Of a DNA stretch of 23,189 bases, positions 1 through 7,721 are shown in pieces. The stretch comes from an uncultured Eubacteriaceae bacterium. GTDB taxonomy: Bacteria; Bacillota; Clostridia; Lachnospirales; Lachnospiraceae. Location of the stretch: assembly GCA_945938055.1 (NCBI GenBank), contig CAMEUH010000013.1:1-23189 (forward strand), given 5' to 3'. Under the pieces are notes generated by a model, which was not told where the DNA came from, made no database searches, and worked only from the letters and a program-made list of their open reading frames with translations. The stretch's first letter is position 1, and each line of letters starts with the position of its first letter. Position numbers and translations under genes: made by a program.

Positions 1-412
1 AGGCACTTAACGCAATAATCCCCTCATGGTATTCTTCCAGAACCTCCCTGTCCACACGAGGTTTGTAGTAAAATCCTTCCACAAATCCCTTTGATACAAT
101 TTTCATAAGGTTTGAATAACCTTTGTTATTCTCAGCAAGAAGTACCATATGATTATAGCGGTCTTCTCCGGAAGACAATTCCTTATCAAAACGTGACCCG
201 GGTGCCACATATACCTCACATCCGATAATTGGCTTAATACCAATTTCTCTCGCTGCACGATAAAAATCAATCACACCATACATAACACCATGGTCTGTGA
301 TTGCAATACTATCCATGCCAAGTTCCTTGGCACGTGCCACAATTTCTTTAATTTTACTGGAACCGTCCAGAAGGCTGTATTCCGTATGGACGTGCAGATG
401 TGTGAAATTCAT
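1..412 (-). CDS. dnaE: DNA polymerase III alpha subunit, N-terminal part (PHP domain), truncated by window edge
   Basis: Replicative DNA polymerase catalytic subunit, which extends primers at the chromosomal fork. Only the first 137 codons are in the window; the rest lies off the left edge. The translation starts MNFTHLHVHTEYSLLDG and continues with AITDHGVMYGVIDFY, the first two metal-site motifs of the PHP domain that opens bacterial DnaE. The later IIGCEVYVAP and YNHMVLLAEN stretches also match DnaE. The start ATG (410-412) has a GAGGTG ribosome site a few bases upstream. It lies 15 bases after the GtrA-like gene on the same strand, so the two may be co-transcribed. PolC proteins carry the PHP domain inserted later, after an OB domain, so the N-terminal position favours DnaE. 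Confidence 0.95.
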   Translation of the reverse strand, partial: MNFTHLHVHTEYSLLDGSSKIKEIVARAKELGMDSIAITDHGVMYGVIDFYRAAREIGIKPIIGCEVYVAPGSRFDKELSSGEDRYNHMVLLAENNKGYSNLMKIVSKGFVEGFYYKPRVDREVLEEYHEGIIALSA

Positions 413-427
413 GAAAAGCACCTCATT

Positions 428-850
428 TTAGTGTTTTTTAAATACCAGTAATTTACTCAGGATATAATTACCTACCGTAACCACAACCATGGATACAATC
501 GTTGCAATCAGGTCATAGATACCCATGATATTTACCATGACACCCATAATAACCATGTCCAGAATCAGTGTTACCACTCTGGATGAAGTAAAGGAAAGAA
601 ATTCCTGCCACTTATTTTCATTGGTACTTTTAAAAACATATTTCCGATTGGTAAAATATGCAAAGAGCACACCCGCTACCCATTTGATGATATTCGCTAT
701 CTGAAGCTGAATCGGGCTTTCCACGTCAAGAAAGGTTCTGGTTACAAGAAGATATGCCAGAAAGCTCACTAATGTGGTCAATACACCAACCACAAGATAA
801 TTCCATATTTCTTCGTATTTTTTATAAATATCAATTATTTTCTGAATCAT
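428..850 (-). CDS. GtrA-like family four-TM membrane protein
   Basis: A 140-residue integral membrane protein with four predicted hydrophobic helices (about residues 16-38, 48-68, 88-110 and 114-134). The sequence FTNRKYVFKS between helices 2 and 3 is the usual signature of the GtrA family. Members are thought to move or flip lipid-linked sugars for cell-wall, O-antigen or teichoic-acid glycosylation; the substrate of this copy cannot be read from sequence. The start ATG has a GGAG site with a 7-base spacer. It lies between the divergent-PAP2 gene and dnaE on the same strand. No glycosyltransferase is adjacent; the nearest is a family 2 enzyme at 10699 on the other strand, so there is no operon link. 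Confidence 0.85.
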   Translation of the reverse strand: MIQKIIDIYKKYEEIWNYLVVGVLTTLVSFLAYLLVTRTFLDVESPIQLQIANIIKWVAGVLFAYFTNRKYVFKSTNENKWQEFLSFTSSRVVTLILDMVIMGVMVNIMGIYDLIATIVSMVVVTVGNYILSKLLVFKKH

Positions 851-877
851 TGTATTTCTCCATTTTCTTTTACATTA

Positions 878-1318
878 TCACATCATTGCAAACGCTACTG
901 CAATACCGAGAATTGCTCCCATCAATACCTGCAGGGGAGTATGCCCAAGATATTCCTTAAACTTTCGTTCCAGAGGAATATCCGGCTGCAGGGTTGTTGC
1001 AATCAGATTAATCCACTTGGCATGTTCGCCTGCCTCACGTCTTACATTCATTGCATCATACATGACAATAATGGCAAATACTGCTGCCATTGCAAATTCA
1101 TAGTCACCCATTCCATACTCAATTGCAACGGACGTAACCAATGCACATACCGTTGAAGAATGGGAGCTTGGCATGCCGCCACTTCCAAATAACCGTTCCG
1201 GATTAAATTCTTTTGTAGAAAGAAAATTGATTAATGTCTTAAGAATCTGGGCCAGAGCCCATGCAAGAACACTACTGATAAGTATTTTATTGTCTGCCAA
1301 TTGTCCTAAATATTCCAT
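878..1318 (-). CDS. Divergent PAP2 family membrane protein (YuiD/DUF212 type)
   Basis: A 146-residue membrane protein of the divergent PAP2 (DUF212) family, related to acid phosphatase/vanadium haloperoxidase phosphatases. Visible motifs are GGMPSSHSSTVCAL (about residues 46-59), MYDAMNVRREAGEHA and the C-terminal LGHTPLQVLMGAILG, all characteristic of YuiD-like proteins. The substrate is unknown; a lipid-phosphate role is only inferred from the superfamily. I place the start at the ATG at 1316-1318, because AAGGTGG sits 7 bases upstream of it; a longer frame from a GTG at 1339 would bury this site in coding sequence. It follows the gatB stop by about 63 bases, an interval that holds a strong hairpin without a U tract. 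Confidence 0.85.
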   Translation of the reverse strand: MEYLGQLADNKILISSVLAWALAQILKTLINFLSTKEFNPERLFGSGGMPSSHSSTVCALVTSVAIEYGMGDYEFAMAAVFAIIVMYDAMNVRREAGEHAKWINLIATTLQPDIPLERKFKEYLGHTPLQVLMGAILGIAVAFAMM

Positions 1319-1340
1319 TACTTTCCACCTTTTCAACACT

Positions 1341-1371
1341 ATCAGGGTACAGATGATTTCTGCACCCTGAT
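1341..1371 (-). other. Intercistronic RNA hairpin without U tract
   Basis: The arms at 1341-1353 and 1359-1371 pair over 13 positions, with one G-U wobble on the minus-strand RNA and a 5-base loop. The sequence after it on the minus strand (AGTGTTGAAAAGG) has no T run, so it is not a standard intrinsic terminator. It lies between the gatB stop and the ribosome site of the divergent-PAP2 gene. It may be an mRNA stability or processing element, or it may dampen read-through from the aspS-gatCAB operon. Confidence 0.6.
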
Positions 1372-1381
1372 GAACACGTTT

Positions 1382-2800
1382 CTATAACAATTCTTTAAGA
1401 ATCCTGTTAATCATTCCCGGGTCTGCCTTACCTTTCATGGCTTTCATGGTCTGACCCACTAAAAATCCAATTGCCTTTTCCTTACCACTTCTGTAATCCG
1501 CAACCGACTGAGGATTAGCTGCCACAATCTCTTCAATCGTTTTACGCAGTGCCCCTTCATCCTGTACGGTTTTCAGTCCCTTTTCTTCCACATACTGATC
1601 CGGATCAACGTTTTCCGAGAATATTACTTCAAATACTTCCTTGGCAACACTGGAATTAATTGCACCGGAATCCGCCAGTTCAATGAGCTTTGCCAGATTT
1701 TCGGGTGAAAACGAAAGCTCATCTGCTTCCATTTCTTTTTCCTTCATGAGACGCATGGTCTCCACCATGAGCCAGTTGGAAACCTTCTTTGGCTTCTTAC
1801 AGATTGCAGTCGTTTCCTCAAAAATATCCGCAAGCTTCTTGGAAGAAGTAAGAATATCCGCATCATATTCCGGAAGTTCAAATTCCGCAACATATCTTGC
1901 CTTCTTGGCATCACGAAATTCCGGCTGTGCCGCTTTCACCCGTTCAATCCATGCATCATCAATCACTACCGGTACAAGATCCGGTTCCGGGAAGTAACGG
2001 TAATCCTGTGCATCCTCCTTGGAACGCATTGCATAAGAATATTCCTTGTTATCATCCCATCTTCTGGTCTCCTGGATTACTTCCTTACCAGACTCGATTA
2101 AATCAATCTGACGCTCTCTTTCACCCTCAATTGCCCTTGCAATTGCCTTAAAAGAATTCAGGTTTTTCATTTCAGTTCTGATACCAAATTTTTCTGCACC
2201 AGCTTCTCTCACGGAAAGATTTACATCCGCTCTCATGGAGCCTTCCTGAAGCTTGCAGTCCGATGCTCCAAGATACTGAATAATCATTCTTAATTTATCA
2301 AGATAAGCAATAACTTCTTCCGCAGAACGCATATCCGGTTCCGACACAATCTCAATCAAAGGCACACCCGAACGGTTAAAATCCACCAGAGAACAATCTT
2401 CCCAATCATCATGAATTAATTTTCCGGCATCCTCTTCCATATGGATTTCATGGATACCAATTACTTTCTTTCCCGCAGATGTTTCAATTTCCACGCCGCC
2501 ATTTCTGCAAATCGGGTAATACAGCTGGGAAATCTGATAATTCTGTGGATTATCCGGATAGAAATAATTCTTCCGGTCAAAGATATTTTTTCTGGTAATC
2601 TCACAATTCGTTGCAAGACCTACTTCCACAACCTGCTTATTTAAGACAGGAAGGGAACCCGGCATTCCGGTACAGACCGGACAGGTATGTGTATTAGGAG
2701 CTCCGCCAAATGCGGTGGAACAGGAGCAGAAAATCTTTGTTTTTGTTGCAAGTTCCACGTGAACTTCCAGACCAATGACAGTTTCATATTGTTTCATCAT
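1382..2800 (-). CDS. gatB: Asp-tRNA(Asn)/Glu-tRNA(Gln) amidotransferase subunit B
   Basis: The tRNA-binding and kinase subunit of GatCAB, which activates the side chain of misacylated Asp-tRNA(Asn) or Glu-tRNA(Gln) with ATP before amidation. The protein has 472 residues, a normal length. The N-terminal IGLEVHVEL motif, the zinc ligands of FCSCS and CPVCTGMPGSLPVLN, and the DFNRSGVPLIEIVSEPD block are typical. The C-terminal YqeY-like helical tail ends in GKADPGMINRILKELL. There are two adjacent ATG codons at the start; both lie within reach of the GGAGG site, and that site overlaps the TAG stop of gatA, so the two are translationally coupled. It is the last gene of aspS-gatC-gatA-gatB. Confidence 0.98.
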   Translation of the reverse strand: MMKQYETVIGLEVHVELATKTKIFCSCSTAFGGAPNTHTCPVCTGMPGSLPVLNKQVVEVGLATNCEITRKNIFDRKNYFYPDNPQNYQISQLYYPICRNGGVEIETSAGKKVIGIHEIHMEEDAGKLIHDDWEDCSLVDFNRSGVPLIEIVSEPDMRSAEEVIAYLDKLRMIIQYLGASDCKLQEGSMRADVNLSVREAGAEKFGIRTEMKNLNSFKAIARAIEGERERQIDLIESGKEVIQETRRWDDNKEYSYAMRSKEDAQDYRYFPEPDLVPVVIDDAWIERVKAAQPEFRDAKKARYVAEFELPEYDADILTSSKKLADIFEETTAICKKPKKVSNWLMVETMRLMKEKEMEADELSFSPENLAKLIELADSGAINSSVAKEVFEVIFSENVDPDQYVEEKGLKTVQDEGALRKTIEEIVAANPQSVADYRSGKEKAIGFLVGQTMKAMKGKADPGMINRILKELL

Positions 2801-2809
2801 TTCTACCTC

Positions 2810-4279
2810 CTAATCCATTTTCTTTAAAAGCTCCGGACGTTCATAGCTTCTTGTCTGTTCAAAAGCATATGCCGCACGAATCAGAGTTTTTTCCTTAAAA
2901 CAGTCACCAATCAGCTGCAGACCGATTGGAAGTCCTTTCTTATCCACTCCGCAAGGAACCGAAATTCCCGGAAGTCCTGCAAGATTGACAGAAATGGTAT
3001 AAATATCACCAAGATACATCTTAATCGGGTCTGACAGAGATTCTCCTAACTTTGGTGCCGTTGTCGGTGCTGCCGGCCCGAGAATAATATCATATTTAGC
3101 AAATGCCTTATCAAATGCCTGCTTAATTAACGCCTTGGTTCGCAGTGCCTTTAAGTAATAAGCATCATAATAACCGGAACTCAGTACAAAAGAGCCAAGC
3201 ATGATTCTTCTTTTAACTTCTGCACCAAAACCTTCCGAACGGGTCTTCTTGTACATGCTGTGAAGTCCTTCAAATTCTTCCGCACGATATCCGTATTTCA
3301 CACCATCAAAACGAGCAAGATTGGAACTGGCTTCCGCGGATGCAATGACATAGTACGCAGGAATTGCATACTCCACAAGACTTAAGTCAAATTCTTCCAC
3401 AATGGCGCCTTTTTCTTCTAGTTTCCTTGCAGCTCCAAGAACAGCTTCCTTTACTTCTGCATCCAGGCCTTCTCCAAAATAGTCTCTTGGAATACCAATC
3501 TTTAAACCTTTGACATCATCTACCAGCGCCGAAGCAAAATCATAATCCTCTCTCTTTACGGAAGTTGAATCCTTCGGGTCATGAGAAGCAATGGTCTCTA
3601 AAATTACCGCACAGTCTGTTACATCCTTTGCAATCGGTCCAATCTGGTCCAGAGAGGAACCATAAGCAATTAGACCATAACGTGAAATCGTTCCATAAGT
3701 CGGCTTTAATCCGACAACACCGCAGAAGGAACTTGGCTGGCGGATAGAACCGCCGGTGTCCGAACCCAATGCATAGGAACACTCCTCTGCAGCAACTGCT
3801 GCCGCAGAGCCACCAGAAGAACCACCCGGTACATGTTCCGTGTTCCAAGGATTCTTTGTCACTCCATAAGCCGAAGTTTCCGTGGTACTGCCCATGGCAA
3901 ATTCATCCATGTTCGTCTTTCCAATTACTACTGCTCCGGCCTTTTCAAGATTCAGTACTGCTTCCGATGTGTAGGTCGGAACAAAATTTCCTAAAATCTT
4001 GGAACTGCAGGTCGTAAGAAGTCCCTTGGTACACATGTTATCCTTAATGGCAACCGGAACACCCGCAAGTGGCCCGGTAAGTTTGCCCTCATCAATTAAC
4101 TTCTGAACTTCTTCTGCTCTCTTTAAAGCCCCTTCTGCATCCACAGTCACATAGCAGTTTAATTCCTTATCCTGCTTTTCAATCTGGGACAGTGCAGCCC
4201 TGGTAGCTTCCACAACAGAAACTTCTTTTGCCTTTATCTTCTTGCCGAGTTCCACGGCAGTTAAACTCATTAAATTCAC
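2810..4279 (-). CDS. gatA: Asp-tRNA(Asn)/Glu-tRNA(Gln) amidotransferase subunit A
   Basis: The glutaminase subunit of GatCAB, of the amidase-signature family; it releases ammonia from glutamine and channels it to GatB. The protein has 489 residues. The Ser-cisSer-Lys triad is visible: Lys79 in PVAIKDN, Ser154 in PGGSSGGSAAA and the nucleophile Ser178 in GSDTGGSIRQP. These numbers match the well-studied Staphylococcus enzyme as I recall it. The start is a GTG at 4277-4279, chosen because AGGAGG lies 8 bases upstream; an ATG three codons later would have a 17-base spacing. It follows gatC by about 44 bases and its stop overlaps the gatB ribosome site. Confidence 0.98.
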   Translation of the reverse strand: MNLMSLTAVELGKKIKAKEVSVVEATRAALSQIEKQDKELNCYVTVDAEGALKRAEEVQKLIDEGKLTGPLAGVPVAIKDNMCTKGLLTTCSSKILGNFVPTYTSEAVLNLEKAGAVVIGKTNMDEFAMGSTTETSAYGVTKNPWNTEHVPGGSSGGSAAAVAAEECSYALGSDTGGSIRQPSSFCGVVGLKPTYGTISRYGLIAYGSSLDQIGPIAKDVTDCAVILETIASHDPKDSTSVKREDYDFASALVDDVKGLKIGIPRDYFGEGLDAEVKEAVLGAARKLEEKGAIVEEFDLSLVEYAIPAYYVIASAEASSNLARFDGVKYGYRAEEFEGLHSMYKKTRSEGFGAEVKRRIMLGSFVLSSGYYDAYYLKALRTKALIKQAFDKAFAKYDIILGPAAPTTAPKLGESLSDPIKMYLGDIYTISVNLAGLPGISVPCGVDKKGLPIGLQLIGDCFKEKTLIRAAYAFEQTRSYERPELLKKMD

Positions 4280-4323
4280 GGTTTCTACCTCCTGTATTAT
4301 TCACAAACCTGTCTGCAAAAATG

Positions 4324-4617
4324 CTACTCCACGGTCTTTGGAACCATGAAGCTTCCATCCTTTTCTTCCGGTGCATTGGCAAGAATGTTCTCCCTGTCAT
4401 CACCATTGGAAACCACATCTTCACGGAACACGTTATTAACAGGAAATACATGGGACATCGGTTCAACGCCCGTAGTATCCAGTTCATTTAACATGTCAAT
4501 ATAATCCAGCATGTTTGCCATGTCTTTTTTCGCCTGCTCTTTTTCCTCTGCCGAAAGCTCAAGCTTTGCAAGAATACCGACATAATCAATTGTTTCGTCT
4601 GTAATTACATTTGCCAT
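4324..4617 (-). CDS. gatC: Asp-tRNA(Asn)/Glu-tRNA(Gln) amidotransferase subunit C
   Basis: The small belt subunit that wraps around GatA and GatB and stabilises the amidotransferase. The 97 residues run from MANVITDETIDYVGILAKLEL through a helical segment with NMLDYIDMLNELDT to TGVEPMSHVFPVNNVFREDVV, which is the standard GatC pattern. The C-terminal part about 20 residues later ends SFMVPKTVE, also typical. The start is the ATG at 4615-4617 with AAAGGAGT 7 bases upstream; a frame extension upstream to 4665 is not supported. It lies 65 bases downstream of aspS in the transamidation operon. Confidence 0.96.
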   Translation of the reverse strand: MANVITDETIDYVGILAKLELSAEEKEQAKKDMANMLDYIDMLNELDTTGVEPMSHVFPVNNVFREDVVSNGDDRENILANAPEEKDGSFMVPKTVE

Positions 4618-4682
4618 TGATATTACTCCTTTCGCTGCCGGTTCCATACCCTGCAGCATATCCAATCACATTCTGCAACACC

Positions 4683-6428
4683 TTAGTCACGAACCTTAAT
4701 GTGTACCTCACGAAGCTGCTGTTCCGTCACCTCATTCGGAGCTCCGCACATTAAATCCTGTGCCGTACCGCTCATAGGGAATGCAATCACCTCACGGATA
4801 TTCTCTTCATTTCTAAGAAGCATAAGCATACGGTCAATACCCGGAGCCATACCGGCATGTGGTGGTGCTCCAAACTGGAATGCGTTATAAAGTGCTCCAA
4901 ACTTCTCCTTTAATACTTCTTCATCATAACCGGCAATTTCAAATGCCTTTACCATAATCTGCATGTCATGATTACGAACCGCACCGGAAGACAATTCCAC
5001 ACCGTTACATACAATATCATACTGGTAAGCAAGAATGTCTAACGGATCCATGGTATTTAATGTGGTAAGTCCGCCCTGTGGCATGGAGAATGGATTATGG
5101 GTAAATCCAATCTGCTTTGTTTCCGGGTCCTTTTCAAACATTGGGAAGTCATTTACATAGCAGAAACGATAAGCATTCTTCTCCAGTAAATCAAGCTTTT
5201 CGCCCAGTTCATTTCGAATCATTCCTGCATAATATGCTGCACGCTCTTCCTTATCGGCCATGAAGAAAATGGTATCACCTGCAGTAAGTCCTGCCAGCTC
5301 TAAAAATTCTTTCTTCATGTCGTCCGGAATAAATTTATCAATCGGTCCCTTGTAGGAAAGATCTTCTAACACTTCAAGATAACCAAGTCCTCCCATGCCG
5401 ATTCCGGTTGCAAACTTTAACAGCTTCTCATGGAAGCCCTTGGACATTTCCGCATGTACCTTAATGGCTCTTACCGTCTTTCCAATAAATGGTTTGAAGG
5501 TACATCTCTGGAAAAATTCCGTAACATCCATGATACGAAGTGGATTTCTAAGGTCCGGCTTATCAGAGCCAAACTCTAACATAGCCTGCTTATAGCTGAT
5601 AATCGGGAATGGTGCCTTGGTAACTTCAAATCCTTCCGGTGCAAACTTTTCAAATGTTGCAGAAAGAATTTCCTCACCTACCTTAAATACATCTTCCTGT
5701 GTCGCAAAACTCATTTCAAAATCCAGCTGATAGAATTCTCCCGGTGAACGGTCTGCCCTTGCATCCTCATCACGAAAACATGGTGCAATCTGGAAGTACT
5801 TATCAAATCCTGATACCATTAAAAGCTGTTTATACTGCTGCGGTGCCTGTGGCAGAGCATAGAATTTTCCCTTATATTTTCTGGATGGTACAATATAATC
5901 TCTTGCGCCTTCTGGTGAAGAAGCACACAGAATCGGAGTCTGTATTTCCATGAAACCCATTTCTGTCATCTTCTGACGAAGGAATGCAATCACCTGGGAA
6001 CGGAAAATAATATTGTCCTTAACCTTCTGGTTTCTAAGGTCAAGATAACGGTACTTCAGACGAACATCCTCACGCACTTCCTTGGAAGTCATGACTTCAA
6101 AAGGAAGATTGGTATATACCTGTCCCAGCATCTCAATCTTCTTTGCTTCTAACTCAATGGTTCCCGAAGGAATCTTTGGATTGTAGGTTTCTTCATCCCG
6201 CTTCTCCATTACACCTTCAATGCTTACGCATTCTTCCTTTTTGATACCCTTCAGAAGCTCGGTATCACGGATAACCACCTGAAGCACACCATACACGTCT
6301 CTTAAATCAATAAAAGACACTCCACCATGGTCACGGATGTTTTCAACCCATCCGGCAACCTTTAAGGTGCTTCCGATATCCTGTTCACTAACATTGTTTA
6401 ATGTTCTGTCTCTGTAAATGTTTGACAT
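4683..6428 (-). CDS. aspS: Aspartyl-tRNA synthetase, bacterial type, probably non-discriminating
   Basis: Class II synthetase that charges tRNA with aspartate. The protein has 581 residues: an N-terminal OB-fold anticodon domain (about 1-110), a catalytic core, and the bacterial GAD insert in the middle. Seen motifs include MEIQTPIL (motif 1), FRDEDARADRSPGEFYQLD (motif 2), and GMAPGIDRMLMLL (motif 3). The OB domain reads RDHGGVSF. A His at this position is the published mark of non-discriminating enzymes that also charge tRNA(Asn), whereas discriminating ones have Leu (recalled from Pseudomonas versus E. coli). That fits the gatCAB genes directly downstream. The start ATG has AAGGAGG 7 bases upstream; upstream in-frame codons belong to the T-box leader and terminator. 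Regulation is by the T-box. Confidence 0.96.
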   Translation of the reverse strand: MSNIYRDRTLNNVSEQDIGSTLKVAGWVENIRDHGGVSFIDLRDVYGVLQVVIRDTELLKGIKKEECVSIEGVMEKRDEETYNPKIPSGTIELEAKKIEMLGQVYTNLPFEVMTSKEVREDVRLKYRYLDLRNQKVKDNIIFRSQVIAFLRQKMTEMGFMEIQTPILCASSPEGARDYIVPSRKYKGKFYALPQAPQQYKQLLMVSGFDKYFQIAPCFRDEDARADRSPGEFYQLDFEMSFATQEDVFKVGEEILSATFEKFAPEGFEVTKAPFPIISYKQAMLEFGSDKPDLRNPLRIMDVTEFFQRCTFKPFIGKTVRAIKVHAEMSKGFHEKLLKFATGIGMGGLGYLEVLEDLSYKGPIDKFIPDDMKKEFLELAGLTAGDTIFFMADKEERAAYYAGMIRNELGEKLDLLEKNAYRFCYVNDFPMFEKDPETKQIGFTHNPFSMPQGGLTTLNTMDPLDILAYQYDIVCNGVELSSGAVRNHDMQIMVKAFEIAGYDEEVLKEKFGALYNAFQFGAPPHAGMAPGIDRMLMLLRNEENIREVIAFPMSGTAQDLMCGAPNEVTEQQLREVHIKVRD

Positions 6429-6467
6429 TGTCTTCCTCCTTAAATTCAACGGACTGTTCCCTGACAC

Positions 6468-6503
6468 AAAAAAATCCCGGAATACAGTCTTTGTATTCCG
6501 GGA
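6468..6503 (-). terminator. Intrinsic terminator of the T-box leader
   Basis: A 12-bp perfect stem (arms 6475-6486 and 6492-6503, core CCCGGAATAC) with a 5-base loop is followed on the minus strand by seven T residues (6468-6474). It lies between the T-box motif and the aspS ribosome site. It is the regulated terminator: uncharged tRNA should favour the competing antiterminator formed by the T-box sequence. Confidence 0.95.
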
Positions 6504-6793
6504 CGGATAATTCAATACTATCCGCGGTACCACCCGCATTGAACAGCTTATTGCCATTCCTCTCTTACACCTAACGCGTGCTGACGTGCAAACCTACTGA
6601 AGTCTTGAGGAGACTTCTTTACCGATTTGACATAATCATGAAGTCAGTCTGTCAGTTCCTCAATCCCTTTATTCAGAATGCCTGCTCCAGAGTGTTCCCT
6701 TGCCTAATTCCCCTAACGCACTCTCAGTCGGCGGTCGCATCTTCCTGTCGGGTTCCATAAGTTCGAGTCTCTTTCATTGCATTTAAACGATAT
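6468..6793 (-). promoter_or_regulatory. T-box riboswitch leader of aspS-gatCAB, specifier AAC/GAA
   Basis: A tRNA-sensing leader. The T-box core GGGTGGTACCGCGG is at 6522-6535 and its partner ATCCGTCCCG lies just before the terminator. Stem I closes with AATGC/GCATT, followed by a GA-rich kink-turn region and a 4-bp AGAG/CTCT helix. Aligned from this helix to the Bacillus glyQS T-box (specifier GGC, then A, then UUCU, then UGAGC), the specifier position holds AAC, then A, CTCT and GGAGC; AAC is at 6694-6696. The base before it is G, so GAAC also contains the Glu codon GAA (6695-6697). The aptamer-like GATGCGACC motif lies in the distal arm. A long hairpin with TTGAGGA/TCCTCAA arms (6605-6663) lies between Stem I and the T-box. 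The T-box call is certain; the specifier assignment is by hand alignment. Confidence 0.93.
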
Positions 6794-6799
6794 GAATTA

Positions 6800-6828
6800 A
6801 TGATATCACAACAGAAATCGGATTGCAA
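6800..6828 (-). promoter_or_regulatory. Promoter of the T-box leader/aspS-gatCAB operon
   Basis: A TTGCAA -35 box (6823-6828) and TATCAT -10 box (6800-6805) are separated by 17 bases. The predicted start near 6793 falls just upstream of the 5' strand of T-box Stem I. The position relative to the riboswitch supports it. Confidence 0.7.
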
Positions 6829-6859
6829 GTGGGAAAATGCGGAAATTCCTTTGCCGTCA

Positions 6860-7483
6860 TTACTTTTTATTAACTTTCTCATAACAGTCTGCATTCAGGA
6901 CCTTTTTATACCTGACAGGTGCATCATTTACCCGGTTAACCTCTTCCTGCCATGCTTCAAGCCAGGCACCAAACGCATTGGTTTCTTCCTGCTGCTGAAT
7001 GTTTACCGGATGGAATTTATCTTCCTTTGTATTACTATCCTTTACTGCTATTTGAAGAATCTCCTTCCTCTCTTTATCATACAAGGTTGCAGAATACATA
7101 TTGTCCTTTTTATTCAGATTACAGGTAATCATTCCCAAATCTTCTTTTGTTATCGTAAAATGCTTTGAATAGCTAAGCTCACCTTTATCAATGGACAATG
7201 GAACAACACAAAGCTCATTATCATTAAACCCAATTCCATAATACCAATATTTCGTTATTTTAGTATTTCCATTACGTGTTGTCTCATACCAGCTGGCATA
7301 AACCGCAGTTCCATCCGGCATAAGTTTTTGGAAGATATCCTTTAACGCATGCTTTTCCTGACTATCAAAGCCCTTCTTTTTGTCAAAATATTCCTTCACA
7401 TACATAAAGATTACTCCAACAATCACAATCGCTACAAAGATTACAATACTTCTTACATCAATTTTTGTGTTTAATAATATCAT
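6860..7483 (-). CDS. Unknown protein with one N-terminal membrane segment
   Basis: I do not recognise the family. The 207-residue product begins MILLNTKIDVRS, then has one hydrophobic helix (about residues 12-30), then a soluble acidic/basic domain of about 170 residues. This domain contains the aromatic patch KYWYYGIGFND and beta-rich alternation suggestive of a small sandwich or PH-like fold; that fold is a guess. No signal-peptide cleavage site or lipobox is evident, so it is probably membrane-anchored. The start ATG is at 7481-7483 with AAGGAG 7 bases upstream; a longer frame to 7513 would bury this site. It is monocistronic, divergent from the calcium-loop/peptidase pair, with overlapping promoters. 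Confidence 0.8.
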   Translation of the reverse strand: MILLNTKIDVRSIVIFVAIVIVGVIFMYVKEYFDKKKGFDSQEKHALKDIFQKLMPDGTAVYASWYETTRNGNTKITKYWYYGIGFNDNELCVVPLSIDKGELSYSKHFTITKEDLGMITCNLNKKDNMYSATLYDKERKEILQIAVKDSNTKEDKFHPVNIQQQEETNAFGAWLEAWQEEVNRVNDAPVRYKKVLNADCYEKVNKK

Positions 7484-7558
7484 GTTTCTTCTCCTTTTCA
7501 TGGTACAACTCACATGTCCCGCCTTCCATGCCAGTCATTTATCCTGTTTTGTAAATAT

Positions 7559-7587
7559 TTTACAGTCACTATTGTAGCATATATTAT
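7559..7587 (+). promoter_or_regulatory. Putative promoter for the calcium-loop protein/C39 peptidase pair
   Basis: TTTACA (7559-7564) and TATTAT (7582-7587) are separated by 17 bases, reading right. The implied 5' leader is about 125 bases and contains an 8-bp hairpin (ATCAGAAG/CTTCTGAT, 7658-7684) of unknown use. The region is A/T-rich, so chance matches are possible. Confidence 0.45.
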
Positions 7588-7599
7588 AAAAAAATGCAA
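7571..7599 (-). promoter_or_regulatory. Putative promoter for the membrane-anchored unknown gene
   Basis: TTGCAT (7594-7599) and TACAAT (7571-7576) are separated by exactly 17 bases, reading left toward the gene that starts at 7483. It occupies the same DNA as the plus-strand promoter at 7559-7587. Confidence 0.55.
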
Positions 7600-7721
7600 A
7601 ATAACTATTCCTATTCCAACTCTTAACTTTCTCCTTATCCCCTCCGATATATACCATATCAGAAGACCGCCTAATTCTTCTGATTTCTGTTAGCCTCATC
7701 CAAAAGAAAGGGGCAAAGAAA

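Noticed and set aside
3579..3848. Cys/Trp-rich 89-codon frame inside gatA.
   Set aside because: A shadow of the conserved gatA coding sequence in another frame.
6429..6557. Forty-three extra N-terminal codons for aspS.
   Set aside because: They translate the T-box terminator stem and leader; the ATG at 6428 has an ideal ribosome site and matches the AspRS N-terminus.
6578..6760. A plus-strand 60-codon frame in the T-box leader.
   Set aside because: It is antisense to structured regulatory RNA and has no ribosome site.
6590..6793. The long aspS leader as a separate structural RNA (6S RNA, RNase P RNA, tmRNA or SRP RNA).
   Set aside because: None of the hallmark sequences of those RNAs is present, while Stem I, specifier, T-box and terminator are all in the correct order for a T-box leader.
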